DNA of 64,000 nt from Hydractinia symbiolongicarpus (taxonomy: Eukaryota; Cnidaria; Hydrozoa; Anthoathecata; Hydractiniidae). Below, piece by piece: positions 1 to 11,998 of this stretch (position 1 is the stretch's first letter; every line of letters starts with the position of its first letter). The notes below the pieces were generated by a model. That model saw only the letters and a program-made list of their open reading frames with translations. It had not been told where the DNA came from and did no database searches. Location of the stretch: assembly GCF_029227915.1 (NCBI RefSeq), contig NC_079876.1:10170001-10234000 (forward strand), in the 5' to 3' direction. The position numbers were made by a program, and so were the translations under genes.

Positions 1-1497
1 GTTAGAAAGTCAATGAAATGTAGTTTATGAAACTGTTGATATTTCTTCAGTGCGCGATAACGGCTAGGATTGGTCCCACAGTAAAGAATGACTTATTTAT
101 CTAAATTTTTAAATGAAACGCTACCACAGCGCCCAGTGTAATCGCTGAGTTCCGGCAATCCCGTCAAATTAAGAAGAATGTTATTTCTTAGAGTCCAATT
201 GTCTCAGTTATCACACTTATCAGGTCACAGTCCAAAGTTAGTTCAATTAAGTCAACCAGTCAATCGTTTCATTGTTAAAAGCGATGCAAGCTAGTAATAT
301 CAGAAAAATATCGCTAAATACATGTTGGTACGAATAGGTGACCCAACCGTTGTAACTCAAACAGACTGACAGCGTTAGAAAGTCAATGAAATGTAGTTTT
401 TGAAACTGTCGCTATTTCTTAAGCGTGCGATAACGGATAGGATTGGTCCCACAGTAAAGAATGACTTATTTATCTAAATTTTTAAATAAAGCGCTACCAC
501 AGCGCCCAGTGTAATCGCTGAGTTCCGGCAATCACGTAAAATTAAGAAGAATGTTATTTCTTGGAGTCCAATTGTCTCATTTATCGCATTTATCAGGTCA
601 CAGTCCAAAGTTAGTTCAATTAAGTCCCACAGGTATTCGTTTCATTGTTAAAAGCGATGCAACCTAGTAATATCAAAACAAATATCGCTAAATACATGTT
701 GGTACGGATACGTGACCCAACCATTGTAAGTCAAACGGACTGACACCGTTAGAAAGTCAATGAAATGTAGTTTATGAAACTGTTGATATTTCTTCAGCGC
801 GCGATAACGGCTAGGATTGGTGCTACAGTAAAGAATGACTTATTTATCTAAATTTTTAAATGAGGCGTTACCACAGCGCCCAGTATATTCACTGAGTTCC
901 GGCAATCCCGTCAAATTAAGAAGAATGTTATTTCTTGGAGGCCAATTCTCTCATTTATCATATTTATCAGGTTGCAGTCCAAAGTTAGTTCAATTAATTC
1001 CCACAGTCAATCGTTTCATTGTTAAAAGCAATGCAACCTAGTAATATCAAAAAAAATATCGCTAAATACATGTTGGTACGAATATGTGACGCAACCGTTG
1101 TAACTCAAACGGACTGACACCGTTAGAAAGTCATTAAAATGTAGTTTTTGAAACTGTCGCTATTTCTTCTGCGCGCGATAACGGCTAGGATTGGTCCCAC
1201 AGTAAAGAATGACTTATTAATCTAAATTTTTAAATGAAGCGCTACCACAGCGCCCAGTGTAATCGCTGAGTTCCGGCAAACCCGTCAAATTAAGCAGAAT
1301 GTTATTTCTTAGAGCCCAATGGTCTCATATATCACATTTATCAGGTCACAGTCCAAAGTTAGTTCAATTAAGTCCCACAGTCAATCGTTTCATTTTTAAA
1401 CGCAATGAAACCTAGTAATATCAAAAAAAAATATCGCTAAATACATGTTGGTACGAATAGGTGACCCAACCATTGTAACTCAAACGGACTGACACCG

Positions 1498-1870
1498 TTA
1501 GAAAGTCAATGAAATGTAGTTTTTGAAACTGTCGCTATTTCTTCAGAGCGCGATAACGGAGAGGATTGGTCCCACAGTAAAGAATGACTTATTTATCTAA
1601 ATTTTTAAATGAAGCGCTACCACAGCGCCCAGTGTAATCGCTGAGTTCCGGCAATCACGTCAAATTAAGAAGAATGTTATTTCTTGGAGTCCAATTGTCT
1701 CATTTATCACATTTATCAGGTCACAGTCCAAAGTTAGTTCAATTAAGTCCCACAGGCATTCGTTTCATTGTTAAAAGCGATGCAACCTAGTAATATCAAA
1801 ACAAATATCGCTAAATACATGTTGGTACGGATACGTGACCCAACCGTTGTAAGTCAAACGGACTGAAACC
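1498..1870 (+). repeat. Representative satellite monomer (373 bp)
   Basis: This unit is close to the majority sequence and serves as a reference for the array. Landmarks in order: 'gttagaaagtcaatg' at unit position 1; 'tatttctt' near 39; a CpG-rich 'gcgcgataacgg' near 53; 'attggtcccacagtaaag' near 68; an A/T-rich 'ctaaatttttaaatgaag' near 99; the GCGCT/AGCGC hairpin near 117-131; 'gagttccggcaatc' near 145; 'tatttcttggagtcc' near 181; doubled 'atttatca' near 204-221; a second 'gtcccacag' near 250; 'ttaaaagcgatgcaacc' near 272; and 'acatgttggtac' near 317. A hand count of bases 1501-1860 gives 138 G+C (about 38%), and the unit holds 17 CpG dinucleotides. No promoter, terminator or start with ribosome-binding site is evident. 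The chosen unit start is arbitrary. Confidence 0.9.
1614..1628 (+). repeat. Short hairpin motif GCGCT-ACCAC-AGCGC within monomer
   Basis: In this reference unit, GCGCT at 1614-1618 and AGCGC at 1624-1628 are perfect reverse complements separated by a 5-base loop, so a small stem-loop or cruciform could form. The same bases also form a direct repeat of AGCGC. The motif recurs in most units. It is lost on one arm in a common variant ('agcactaccacagcgc'), and both arms change in the units at 49442 and 52057 ('agtgctaccacagtgc'). No protein-binding role is shown; this describes structure only. Confidence 0.6.
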
Positions 1871-4375
1871 GTTAGAAAGTCAATGAAATGTAGTTTATGA
1901 AACTGTTGATATTTCTTCAGTGCGCGATAACGGCTAGGATTGGTCCCACAGTAAAGAATGACTTATTTATCTAAATTTTTAAATAAAGCGCTACCACAGC
2001 GCCCAGTGTAATCGCTGAGTTCCGGCAATCCCGTCAAATTAAGAAGAATGTTATTTCTTAGAGTCCAATTGTTTCATTTATCGCATTTATCAGGTCACAG
2101 TCCAAAGTTAGTTCAATTAAGTCCCACAGGTATTCGTTTCATTGTTAAAAGCGATGCAACCTAGTAATATCAAAACAAATATCGCTAAATACATGTTGGT
2201 ACGGATACGTGACCCAACCGTTGTAACTCAAACAGACTGACACCGTTAGAAAGTCAATGAAATGTAGTTTTTGAAGCTGTCGCTATTTCTTAAGCGTGCG
2301 ATAACGGATAGGATTGGTCCCACAGTAAAGAATGACTTATTGATCTAAATTTTTAAATGAAGCGCTACCACAGCGCCCAGTGTAATCGCTGAGTTCCGGC
2401 AATCACGTAAAATTAAGAAGAATGTTATTTCTTGGAGTCCAATTGTCTCATTTATCGCATTTATCAGGTCACAGTCCAAAGTTAGTTCATTTAAGTCCCA
2501 CAGGTATTCGTTTCATTGTTAAAAGCGATGCAACCTAGTAATATCAAAACAAATATCGCTAAATACATGTTGGTACGGATACGTGACCCAACCATTGTAA
2601 GTCAAACGGACTGACACCGTTAGAAAGTCAATGAAATGTAGTTTATGCAACTGTTGATATTTCTTCAGCGCACGATAACGGCTAGGATTGGTCCTACAGT
2701 AAAGAATGACTTATTTATCTAAATTTTTAAATGAAGCGCTACCACAGCGCCCAGTATAATCACTGAGTTCCGGCAATCCCGTCAAATTATGAAGAATGTT
2801 ATTTCTTGGAGGCCAATTCTCTCATTTATCATATTTATCAGGTTGCAGTCCAAAGTTAGTTCAATTAATTCCCACAGTCAATCGTTTCATTGTTAAAAGC
2901 AATGCAACCTTGTAATATCAAAAAAAATATTGCTAAATACATGTTGGTACGAATATGTGACGCAACCGTTGTAACTCAAACAGACTGACACCGTTAGAAA
3001 GTCAATGAAATGTAGTTTTTTAAAACTGTCGCTATTTCTTCAGCGCGCGATAACGGCTAGGATTGGTCACCTAGGAAAAAATGACTAATTAATCTAAATT
3101 TTTAAATGAAGCGCTACCACAGCGCCCAGTGTAATCGCTGAGTTCCGGCAAACCCGTCAAATTAAGAAGAATGTCATTTCTTAGAGCCCAATGGTCTCAT
3201 ATATCACATTTATCAGGTCACAGTCCAAAGTTAGTTCAATTAAGTCCCACAGGCATTCGCTTTATTGTTAAAAGCGATGCAACCTAGTAATATCAAAACA
3301 AATATTGCTAAATACATGTTGGTACGGATACGTGACCCAACCGTTGTAACTCAAACGGACTGAAACCGTTAGAAAGTCAATGAAATGTAGTTTATGAAAC
3401 TGTCGATATTTCTTCAGTGCGCGATAACGGCTAGGATTGGTCCCACAGTAAAGAATGACTTATTTATCTAAATTTTTAAATAAAGCGCTACCACAGCGCC
3501 CAGTGTAATCGCTGAGTTCCGGCAATCCCGTCAAATTAAGAAGAATGTTATTTCTTAGAGTCCAATTGTTTCATTTATCGCATTTATCAGGTCACAGTCC
3601 AAAGTTAGTTCAATTAAGTCCCACAGGTATTCGTTTCATTGTTAAAAGCGATGCAACCTAGTAATATCAAAACAAATATCGCTAAATACATGTTGGTACG
3701 GATACGTGACCCAACCGTTGTAAGTCAAACGGACTGACACCGTTAGAAAGTCAATGAAATGTAGTTTATGAAACTGTTGATATTTCTTCAGCGCGCGATA
3801 ACGGCTAGGATTGGTCCTACAGTAAAGAATGACTTATTTATCTAAATTTTTAAATGAAGCGCTACCACAGCGCCCAGTATAATCACTGAGTTCCGGCAAT
3901 CCCGTCAAATTAAGAAGAATGTTATTTCTTAGAGTCCAATTGTCTCATTTATCACATTTATCAGGTCACAGTCCAAAGTTAGTTCAATTAAGTCAACCAG
4001 TCAATCGTTTCATTGTTAAAAGTGATGCAAGCTAGTAATATCAGAAAAATATCGCTAAATACATGTTGGTACGAATAGGTGACCCAACCGTTGTAACTCA
4101 AACAGACTGACACCGTTAGAAAGTATATGAAATGTAGTTTTTGAAACTGTCGCTATTTCTTAAGCGTGCGATAACGGATAGGACTGGTCCCACAGTAAAG
4201 AATGACTTATTTATCTAAATTTTTAATTGAAGCGCTACCACAGCGCCCAGTGTAATCGCTGAGTTCCGGCAATCCCGTCAAATTAAGAAGAATGTTATTT
4301 CTTAGAGTCCAATTGTCTCATTTATCACATTTATCAGGTCACAGTCCAAAGTTAGTTCAATTAATCCCACAGTCA

Positions 4376-4398
4376 ATCGTTTCATTGTTAAAAGCGAT
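4376..4398 (+). repeat. Imperfect inverted repeat ATCGTTT / AAGCGAT within monomer
   Basis: ATCGTTT at 4376-4382 faces AAGCGAT at 4392-4398 across a 9-base loop, with one mismatch in seven pairs. It is shown here as an example of a motif present in many units. Units carrying 'ttcgtttc' or 'tttgtttc' instead of 'atcgtttc' have a weaker stem. Any role in replication stalling or protein binding would be inference. Confidence 0.4.
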
Positions 4399-4486
4399 GC
4401 AACCTAGTAATATCGGAAAAATATCGCTAAATACATGTTGGTACGAATAGGTGACCCAACCGTTGTAACTCAAACGGACTGACACC

Positions 4487-7400
4487 GTTAGAAAGTCAAT
4501 GAAATGTAGTTTTTAAAACTGTCGCTATTTCTTCAGCGCGCGATAACGGCTAGGATTGGTCACCTAGGAAAAAATGACTAATTAATCTAAATTTTTAAAT
4601 GAAGCGCTACCACAGCGCCCAGTGTAATCGCTGAGTTCCGGCAAACCCGTCAAATTAAGAAGAATGTCATTTCTTAGAGCCAATGGTCTCATATATCACA
4701 TTTATTAGGTCACAGTCCAAAGTTAGTTCAATTAAGTCCCACAGTCAATCGTTTCATTGTTAAACGCAATGAAACCTAGTAATATCAAAAAAAAATATCG
4801 CTAAATACATGTTGGTACGGATACGTGACCCAACCGTTGTAACTCAAACGGACTGACACCGTTAGAAAGTCAATGAAATGTAGTTTTTGAAACTGTCGCT
4901 ATTTCTTAAGCGCGCGATAACGGATAGGATTGGTCCCACAGTAAAGAATGACTTATTTATCTAAATTTTTAAATGAAGCACTACCACAGCGCCCAGTGTA
5001 ATCGCTGAGTTCCGGCAATCACGTAAAATTAAGAAGAATGTTATTTCTTGGAGTCCAATTGTCTCATTTATCATATTTATCAGGTTGCAGTCCAAAGTTA
5101 GTTCAATTAAGTCCCACAGTCAATCGTTTCATTGTTAAAAGCGATGCAACCTAGTAATATCAAAACAAATATCGCTAAATACATGTTGGTACGAATAGGT
5201 GACCCAACCGTTGTAACTCAAACGGACTGACACCGTTAGAAAGTCAATGAAATGTAGTTTTTAAAACTGTCGCTATTTCTTCAGCGCGCGATAACGGCTA
5301 GGATTGGTCACCTAGGAAAAAATGACTAATTAATCTAAATTTTTAAATGAAGCGCTACCACAGCGCCCAGTGTAATCGCTGAGTTCCGGCAAACCCGTCA
5401 AATTAAGAAGAATGTCATTTCTTAGAGCCAATGGTCTCATATATCACATTTATTAGGTCACAGTCCAAAGTTAGTTCAATTAAGTCCCACAGTCAATCGT
5501 TTCATTGTTAAACGCAATGAAACCTAGTAATATCAAAAAAAAATATCGCTAAATACATGTTGGTACGGATACGTGACCCAACCGTTGTAACTCAAACGGA
5601 CTGACACCGTTAGAAAGTCAATGAAATGTAGTTTTTGAAACTGTCGCTATTTCTTAAGCGCGCGATAACGGATAGGATTGGTCCCACAGTAAAGAATGAC
5701 TTATTTATCTAAATTTTTAAATGAAGCACTACCACAGCGCCCAGTGTAATCGCTGAGTTCCGGCAATCACGTAAAATTAAGAAGAATGTTATTTCTTGGA
5801 GTCCAATTGTCTCATTTATCATATTTATCAGGTTGCAGTCCAAAGTTAGTTCAATTAAGTCCCACAGTCAATCGTTTCATTGTTAAAAGCGATGCAACCT
5901 AGTAATATCAAAACAAATATCGCTAAATACATGTTGGTACGGATACGTGACCCAACCGTTGTAACTCAAACGGACTGACACCGTTAGAAAGTCAATGAAA
6001 TGTAGTTTATGAAACTGTTGATATTTCTTCAGCGCGCGATAACGGCTAGGATTGGTCCCACAGTAAAGAATGACTTATTTATCTAAATTTTTAAATGAAG
6101 CGCTACCACAGCGCCCAGTGTAATCGCTGAGTTCCGGCAATCCCGTCAAATTAAGAAGAATGTTATTTCTTAGAGTCCAATTGTCTCAGTTATCACACTT
6201 ATCAGGTCACAGTCCAAAGTTAGTTCAAATAATCCCACAGTCAATCGTTTCATTGTTAAAAGCGATGCAAGCTAGTAATATCAGAAAAATATCGCTAAAT
6301 ACATGTTGGTACGAATAGGTGACCCAACCGTTGTAACTCAAACAGACTGACACCGTTAGAAAGTCAATGAAATGTAGTTTTTGAAACTGTCGCTATATCT
6401 TAAGCGTGCGATAACGGGTAGGATTGGTCCCACAGTAAAGAATGACTTATTTATCTAAATTTTTAAATGAAGCGCTACCACAGCGCCCAGTGTAATCGCT
6501 GAGTTCCGGCAATCACGTAAAATTAAGAAGAATGTTATTTCTTGGAGTCCAATTGTCTCATTTATCACATTTATCAGGTCACAGTCCAAAGTTAGTTCAA
6601 ATAATCCCACAGTCAATCGTTTCATTGTTAAAAGCGATGCAACCTAGTAATATCGGAAAAATATCGCTAAATACATGTTGGTACGAATAGGTGACCCAAC
6701 CGTTGTAACTCAAACGGACTGACACCGTTAGAAAGTCAATGAAATGTAGTTTTTAAAACTGTCGCTATATCTTAAGCGTGCGATAACGGGTAGGATTGGT
6801 CCCACAGTAAAGAATGACTTATTTATCTAAATTTTTAAATGAAGCGCTACCACAGCGCCCAGTGTAATCGCTGAGTTCCGGCAATCACGTAAAATTAAGA
6901 AGAATGTTATTTCTTAGAGTCCAATTGTCTCATTTATCACATTTATCAGGTCACAGTCCAAAGTTAGTTCAATTAATCCCACAGTCAATCGTTTCATTGT
7001 TAAAAGCGATGCAACCTAGTAATATCGGAAAAAAATCGCTAAATACATGTTGGTACGAATAGGTGACCCAACCGTTGTAACTCAAACGGACTGACACCGT
7101 TAGAAAGTCAATGAAATGTAGTTTTTAAAACTGTCGCTATTTCTTCAGCGCGCGATAACGGCTAGGATTGGTCACCTAGGAAAAAATGACTAATTAATCT
7201 AAATTTTTAAATGAAGCGCTACCACAGCGCCCAGTGTAATCGCTGAGTTCCGGCAAACCCGTCAAATTAAGAAGAATGTCATTTCTTAGAGCCAATGGTC
7301 TCATATATCACATTTATTAGGTCACAGTCCAAAGTTAGTTCAATTAAGTCCCACAGTCAATCGTTTCATTGTTAAACGCAATGAAACCTAGTAATATCAA

Positions 7401-8966
7401 AAAAAAATATCGCTAAATACATGTTGGTACGGATACGTGACCCAACCGTTGTAACTCAAACGGACTGACACCGTTAGAAAGTCAATGAAATGTAGTTTTT
7501 GAAACTGTCGCTATTTCTTAAGCGCGCGATAACGGATAGGATTGGTCCCACAGTAAAGAATGACTTATTTATCTAAATTTTTAAATGAAGCACTACCACA
7601 GCGCCCAGTGTAATCGCTGAGTTCCGGCAATCACGTAAAATTAAGAAGAATGTTATTTCTTGGAGTCCAATTGTCTCATTTATCATATTTATCAGGTTGA
7701 AGTCCAAAGTTAGTTCAATTAAGTCCCACAGTCAATCGTTTCATTGTTAAAAGCGATGCAACCTAGTAATATCAAAACAAATATCGCTAAATACATGTTG
7801 GTACGGATACGTGACCCAACCGTTGTAACTCAAACGGACTGACACCGTTAGAAAGTCAATGAAATGTAGTTTATGAAATTGTTGATATTTCTTCAGCGCG
7901 CGATAACGGCTAGGATTGGTCCCACAGTAAAGAATGACTTATTTATCTAAATTTTTAAATGAAGCGCTACCACAGCGCCCAGTGTAATCGCTGAGTTCCG
8001 GCAATCCCGTCAAATTAAGAAGAATGTTATTTCTTAGAGTCCAATTGTCTCAGTTATCACACTTATCAGGTCACAGTCCAAAGTTAGTTCAATTAAGTCA
8101 ACCAGTCAATCGTTTCATTGTTAAAAGCGATGCAAGCTAGTAATATCAGAAAAATATCGCTAAATACATGTTGGTACGAATAGGTCACCCAACCATTGTA
8201 ACTCAAACAGACTGACACCGTTAGAAAGTCAATGAAATGTAGTTTTTGAAACTGTCGCTATATCTTAAGCGTGCGATAACGGGTAGGATTGGTCCCACAG
8301 TAAAGAATGACTTATTTATCTAAATTTTTAAATGAAGCGCTACCACAGCGCCCAGTGTAATCGCTGAGTTCCGGCAATCACGTAAAATTAAGAAGAATGT
8401 TATTTCTTGGAGTCCAATTGTCTCATTTATCGCATTTATCAGGTCACAGTCCAAAGTTAGTTCAATTAAGTCCCACAGGTATTCGTTTCATTGTTAAAAG
8501 CGATGCAACCTAGTAATATCAAAACAAATATCGCTAAATACATGTTGGTACGGATACGTGACCCAACCGTTGTAAGTCAAACGGACTGACACCGTTAGAA
8601 AGTCAATAAAATGTAGTTTATGAAACTGTTGATATTTCTTCAGCGCGCGATAACGGCTAGGATTGGTCCTACAGTAAAGAATGACTTATTTATCTAAATT
8701 TTTAAATGAAGCGCTACCACAGCGTCCAGTATAATCACTGAGTTCCGGCAATCCCGTCAAATTAAGAAGAATGTTATTTCTTAGTGTCCAATTGTCTCAT
8801 TTATCACATTTATCAGGTCACAGTCCAAAGTTAGTTCAATTAAGTCAACCAGTCAATCGTTTCATTGTTAAAAGCGATGCAAGCTAGTAATATCAGAAAA
8901 ATATCGCTAAATACATGTTGGTACGAATAGGTGACCCAACCGTTGTAACTCAAACAGACTGACACC
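4487..8966 (+). repeat. Array segment with 2-monomer tandem and 5-monomer-spaced duplications
   Basis: Two-monomer blocks 4487-5234 and 5235-5982 are nearly identical until about 5188/5936, where 'gaataggtg' gives way to 'ggatacgtg'. The same pair reappears at 7099, 1864 bp (five monomers) after 5235, followed by matching units at 7847 and 8220 (compare 5983 and 6355). The first unit of each pair carries 'ggtcacctaggaaaaaatg', 'attaggtcacag' and 'aacgcaatgaaacc'; the second carries 'gaagcactacc' and 'catatttatcagg'. The variant 'gtcgctatatcttaagcg' also occurs in adjacent units near 6393 and 6767, marking a single-monomer duplication. Confidence 0.8.
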
Positions 8967-11208
8967 GTTAGAAAGTCAATGAAATGTAGTTTTTAAAACT
9001 GTCGCTATTTCTTCAGCGCGCGATAACGGCTAGGATTGGTCACCTAGGAAAAAATGACTAATTAATCTAAATTTTTAAATGAAGCGCTACCACAGCGCGC
9101 AGTGTAATCGCGGATTTCCGGCAATCATGTCAAATTAAGAAGAATGTTATTTCTTGGAATCCAATTTTTTTCATTTATCACATTTATCAGGTCACAGTTC
9201 AAAGTTAATTCAATTAAGTCCCACAGTCAATCGTTTCACTGTTAAAAGCGATGTAACCTAGTAATATCAGAAAAATATCGCTAAATACATGTTGGTACGA
9301 ATAGGTGATCCAACCGTTGTATCTCAAACAGACTGACACCGTTAGAAAGTCAATGAAATGTAGTTTTTCAGACTGTCGCTATTTCTTCAGCGCGCGATAA
9401 CGGCTAGGATTGATCCCACAGTAAAGAATGACTTATTTATCTAAATTTTTAAATGAAGCGCTACCACCGCGTCCAGTGTAATCGCTGAGTTCCGGCAATC
9501 CCGTCAAATTAAGAAGAATGTTATTTCTTGGAGTCCAATTGTCTCATTTATCGCATTTATCAGGTCACAGTCCAAAGTTAGTTCAATTAAGTCCCACAGT
9601 CAATCGTTTCATTGTTAAAAGCGATGCAACCTAGTAATATCAAAACAAATATCGCTAAATACATGTTGGTACGGATACGTGACCCAACTGTTGTAACTCA
9701 AACAGACTGACACCGTTAGAAAGTCAATGAAATGTAGTTTTTGAAACTGTCGCTATTTCTTAAGCGCGCGATAACGGATAGGATTGGTCCCACAGTAAAA
9801 AATGACTTCTTTATCTAAATTTTTAAATGAAGCACTACCACAGCGCCCAGTGTAATCGCTGAGTTCCGGCAATCACGTAAAATTAAGAAGAATGTTATTT
9901 CTTGGAGTCCAATTGTCTCATTTATCATATTTATCAGGTTGCAGTCCAAAGTTAGTTCAATTAAGTCCCACAGTCAATCGTTTCATTGTTAAAAGCGATG
10001 CAAGCTAGTAATATCAGAAAAATATCGCTAAATACATGTTGGTACGAATAGGTGACCCAACCGTTGTAACTCAAACAGACTGACACCGTTAGAAAGTCAA
10101 TGAAATGTAGTTTTTAAAACTGTCGCTATTTCTTCAGCGCGCGATAACGGCTAGGATTGGTCACCTAGGAAAAAATGACTAATTAATCTAAATTTTTAAA
10201 TGAAGCGCTACCACAGCGCGCAGTGTAATCGCGGATTTCCGGCAATCATGTCAAATTAAGAAGAATGTTATTTCTTGGAATCCAATTTTTTTCATTTATC
10301 ACATTTATCAGGTCACAGTTCAAAGTTAATTCAATTAAGTCCCACAGTCAATCGTTTCACTGTTAAAAGCGATGTAACCTAGTAATATCAGAAAAATATC
10401 GCTAAATACATGTTGGTACGAATAGGTGATCCAACCGTTGTATCTCAAACAGACTGACACCGTTAGAAAGTCAATGAAATGTAGTTTTTCAGACTGTCGC
10501 TATTTCTTCAGCGCGCGATAACGGCTAGGATTGATCCCACAGTAAAGAATGACTTATTTATCTAAATTTTTAAATGAAACGCTACCACCGCGTCCAGTGT
10601 AATCGCTGAGTTCCGGCAATCCCGTCAAATTAAGAAGAATGTTATTTCTTGGAGTCCAATTGTCTCATTTATCGCATTTATCAGGTCACAGTCCAAAGTT
10701 AGTTCAATTAAGTCCCACAGTCAATCGTTTCATTGTTAAAAGCGATGCAACCTAGTAATATCAAAACAAATATCGCTAAATACATGTTGGTACGGATACG
10801 TGACCCAACTGTTGTAACTCAAACAGACTGACACCGTTAGAAAGTCAATGAAATGTAGTTTTTGAAACTGTCGCTATTTCTTAAGCGCGCGATAACGGAT
10901 AGGATTGGTCCCACAGTAAAGAATGACTTCTTTATCTAAATTTTTAAATGAAGCACTACCACAGCGCCCAGTGTAATCGCTGAGTTCCGGCAATCACGTA
11001 AAATTAAGAAGAATGTTATTTCTTGGAGTCCAATTGTCTCATTTATCATATTTATCAGGTTGCAGTCCAAAGTTAGTTCAATTAAGTCCCACAGTCAATC
11101 GTTTCATTGTTAAAAGCGATGCAAGCTAGTAATATCAGAAAAATATCGCTAAATACATGTTGGTACGAATAGGTGACCCAACCATTGTAACTCAAACAGA
11201 CTGACAGC
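8967..11208 (+). repeat. 3-monomer tandem duplication (1121 bp x 2)
   Basis: Copy one spans 8967-10087 and copy two 10088-11208. Both share the rare 'gcggatttccggcaatc', 'caatttttttcattt', 'tttttcagactgtcg', 'ccaccgcgtccag' and 'gacttctttatc'. Only a handful of differences were noticed, for example 'gaagcgctaccacc' versus 'gaaacgctaccacc', and 'cagtaaaaaatgacttc' versus 'cagtaaagaatgacttc'. Identity is therefore above about 99% by eye, which points to a recent duplication. The copies are in perfect monomer register. Confidence 0.85.
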
Positions 11209-11563
11209 GTTAGAAAGTCAATGAAATGTAGTTTTTGAAACTGTCGCTATTTCTTAAGCGCGCGATAACGGATAGGATTGGTCCCACAGTAAAGAATGAC
11301 TTCTTTATCTAATTTTTTAAATGAAACACTACCACAGCGCCCGGGGTAATAGCTGAGTTCCGGCAATCACGTAAAATTAAGAGTCCAATTGTCTCAGTTA
11401 TCACATTTATCAGGTTACAGTCCAAAGTTAGTTCAATTATGTCAACCAGTCAATCGTTTCATTGTTAAAAGCGATGCAAGCTAGTAATATCAGAAAAATA
11501 TCGCTAAATACATGTTGTTCCGAATAGGTGACCCAACCGTTGTAACTCAAACAGACTGACACC
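11209..11563 (+). repeat. Shortened monomer with internal ~18-bp deletion (355 bp)
   Basis: The distance between unit starts 11209 and 11564 is 355 bp rather than 373. Near 11380 the normal run from 'aaattaagaagaatg' through 'tatttcttagagtcc' is collapsed to 'aaattaagagtccaattg'. The join lies at similar A/G-rich words ('aagaag' and 'tagag'), which fits a microhomology or slippage deletion. The unit also carries uncommon substitutions such as 'gcccggggtaatagc' near 11339. This is one of very few units with a length change larger than a few bases. Confidence 0.8.
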
Positions 11564-11998
11564 GTTAGAAAATCAATGAAATGTAGTTTTTGAAACTGTC
11601 GCTATTTTTTAAGCGTGTGATAACGGATAGGATTGGTCCCACAGTAAAGAATGACTTATGTTGATATTTCTTCAGCGCGCGATAACGGCTAGGATTGGTC
11701 CTACAGTAAGAAATGACTTATTTATCTAAATTTTTTAATGAAGCGCTACCACAGCGCCCAGTATAATCACTGAGTTCCGGCAATCCCGTCAAATTAAGAA
11801 GAATGTTATTTCTTAGAGTCCAATTGTCTCATTTATCACATTTATCAGGTCACAGTCCAAAGTTAGTTCAATTAAGTCAACCAGTCAATCGTTTTATTGT
11901 TAAAAGCGATGCAAGCTAGTAATATCAGAAAAATATCGCTAAATACATGTTGGTACGAATAGGTGACCCAACCGTTGTAACTCAAACAGACTGACACC
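11564..11998 (+). repeat. Over-length monomer with ~62-bp out-of-register partial duplication (435 bp)
   Basis: Unit starts at 11564 and 11999 are 435 bp apart. The text runs normally to 'aagaatgacttat' near 11659, then jumps back to 'gttgatatttcttcagcg', sequence that normally lies about 60 bp upstream in a unit. As a result 'gataacgg...taggattggtcc' and 'cagtaa...aatgac' occur twice. The first part is of the 'ggataggattggtccc' type and the second of the 'ggctaggattggtcct' type, so two different monomers were joined at a non-equivalent position. The short shared word 'ttatg' at the join suggests microhomology. Confidence 0.85.

Larger units (their letters stand above)
1..4486 (+). repeat. 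Array segment with 4- to 5-monomer quasi-period
   Basis: About 12 units of mixed type. The pair of units starting at 374 and 748 matches the pair at 2245 and 2619, 1871 bp (five monomers) later. Shared rare features include 'gaggccaattctctc', 'attaattcccacag' and 'gtgacgcaacc'. The unit at 1871, preceded by the rare 'ctgaaacc', reappears at 3368, 1497 bp (four monomers) on. Spacing therefore varies between four and five monomers, as expected after several overlapping unequal exchanges. Copies differ by several substitutions, so these events look older than those near 48-58 kb. Confidence 0.75.

Noticed and set aside
835-1041. Short open frame of 68 codons on the plus strand, and a related one at 37851-38057
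   Set aside because: Both lie wholly inside satellite units at the same unit position and are open only because one recurrent stop codon is mutated. Neighbouring units carry the stop or frameshifts, and no protein family is recognisable.
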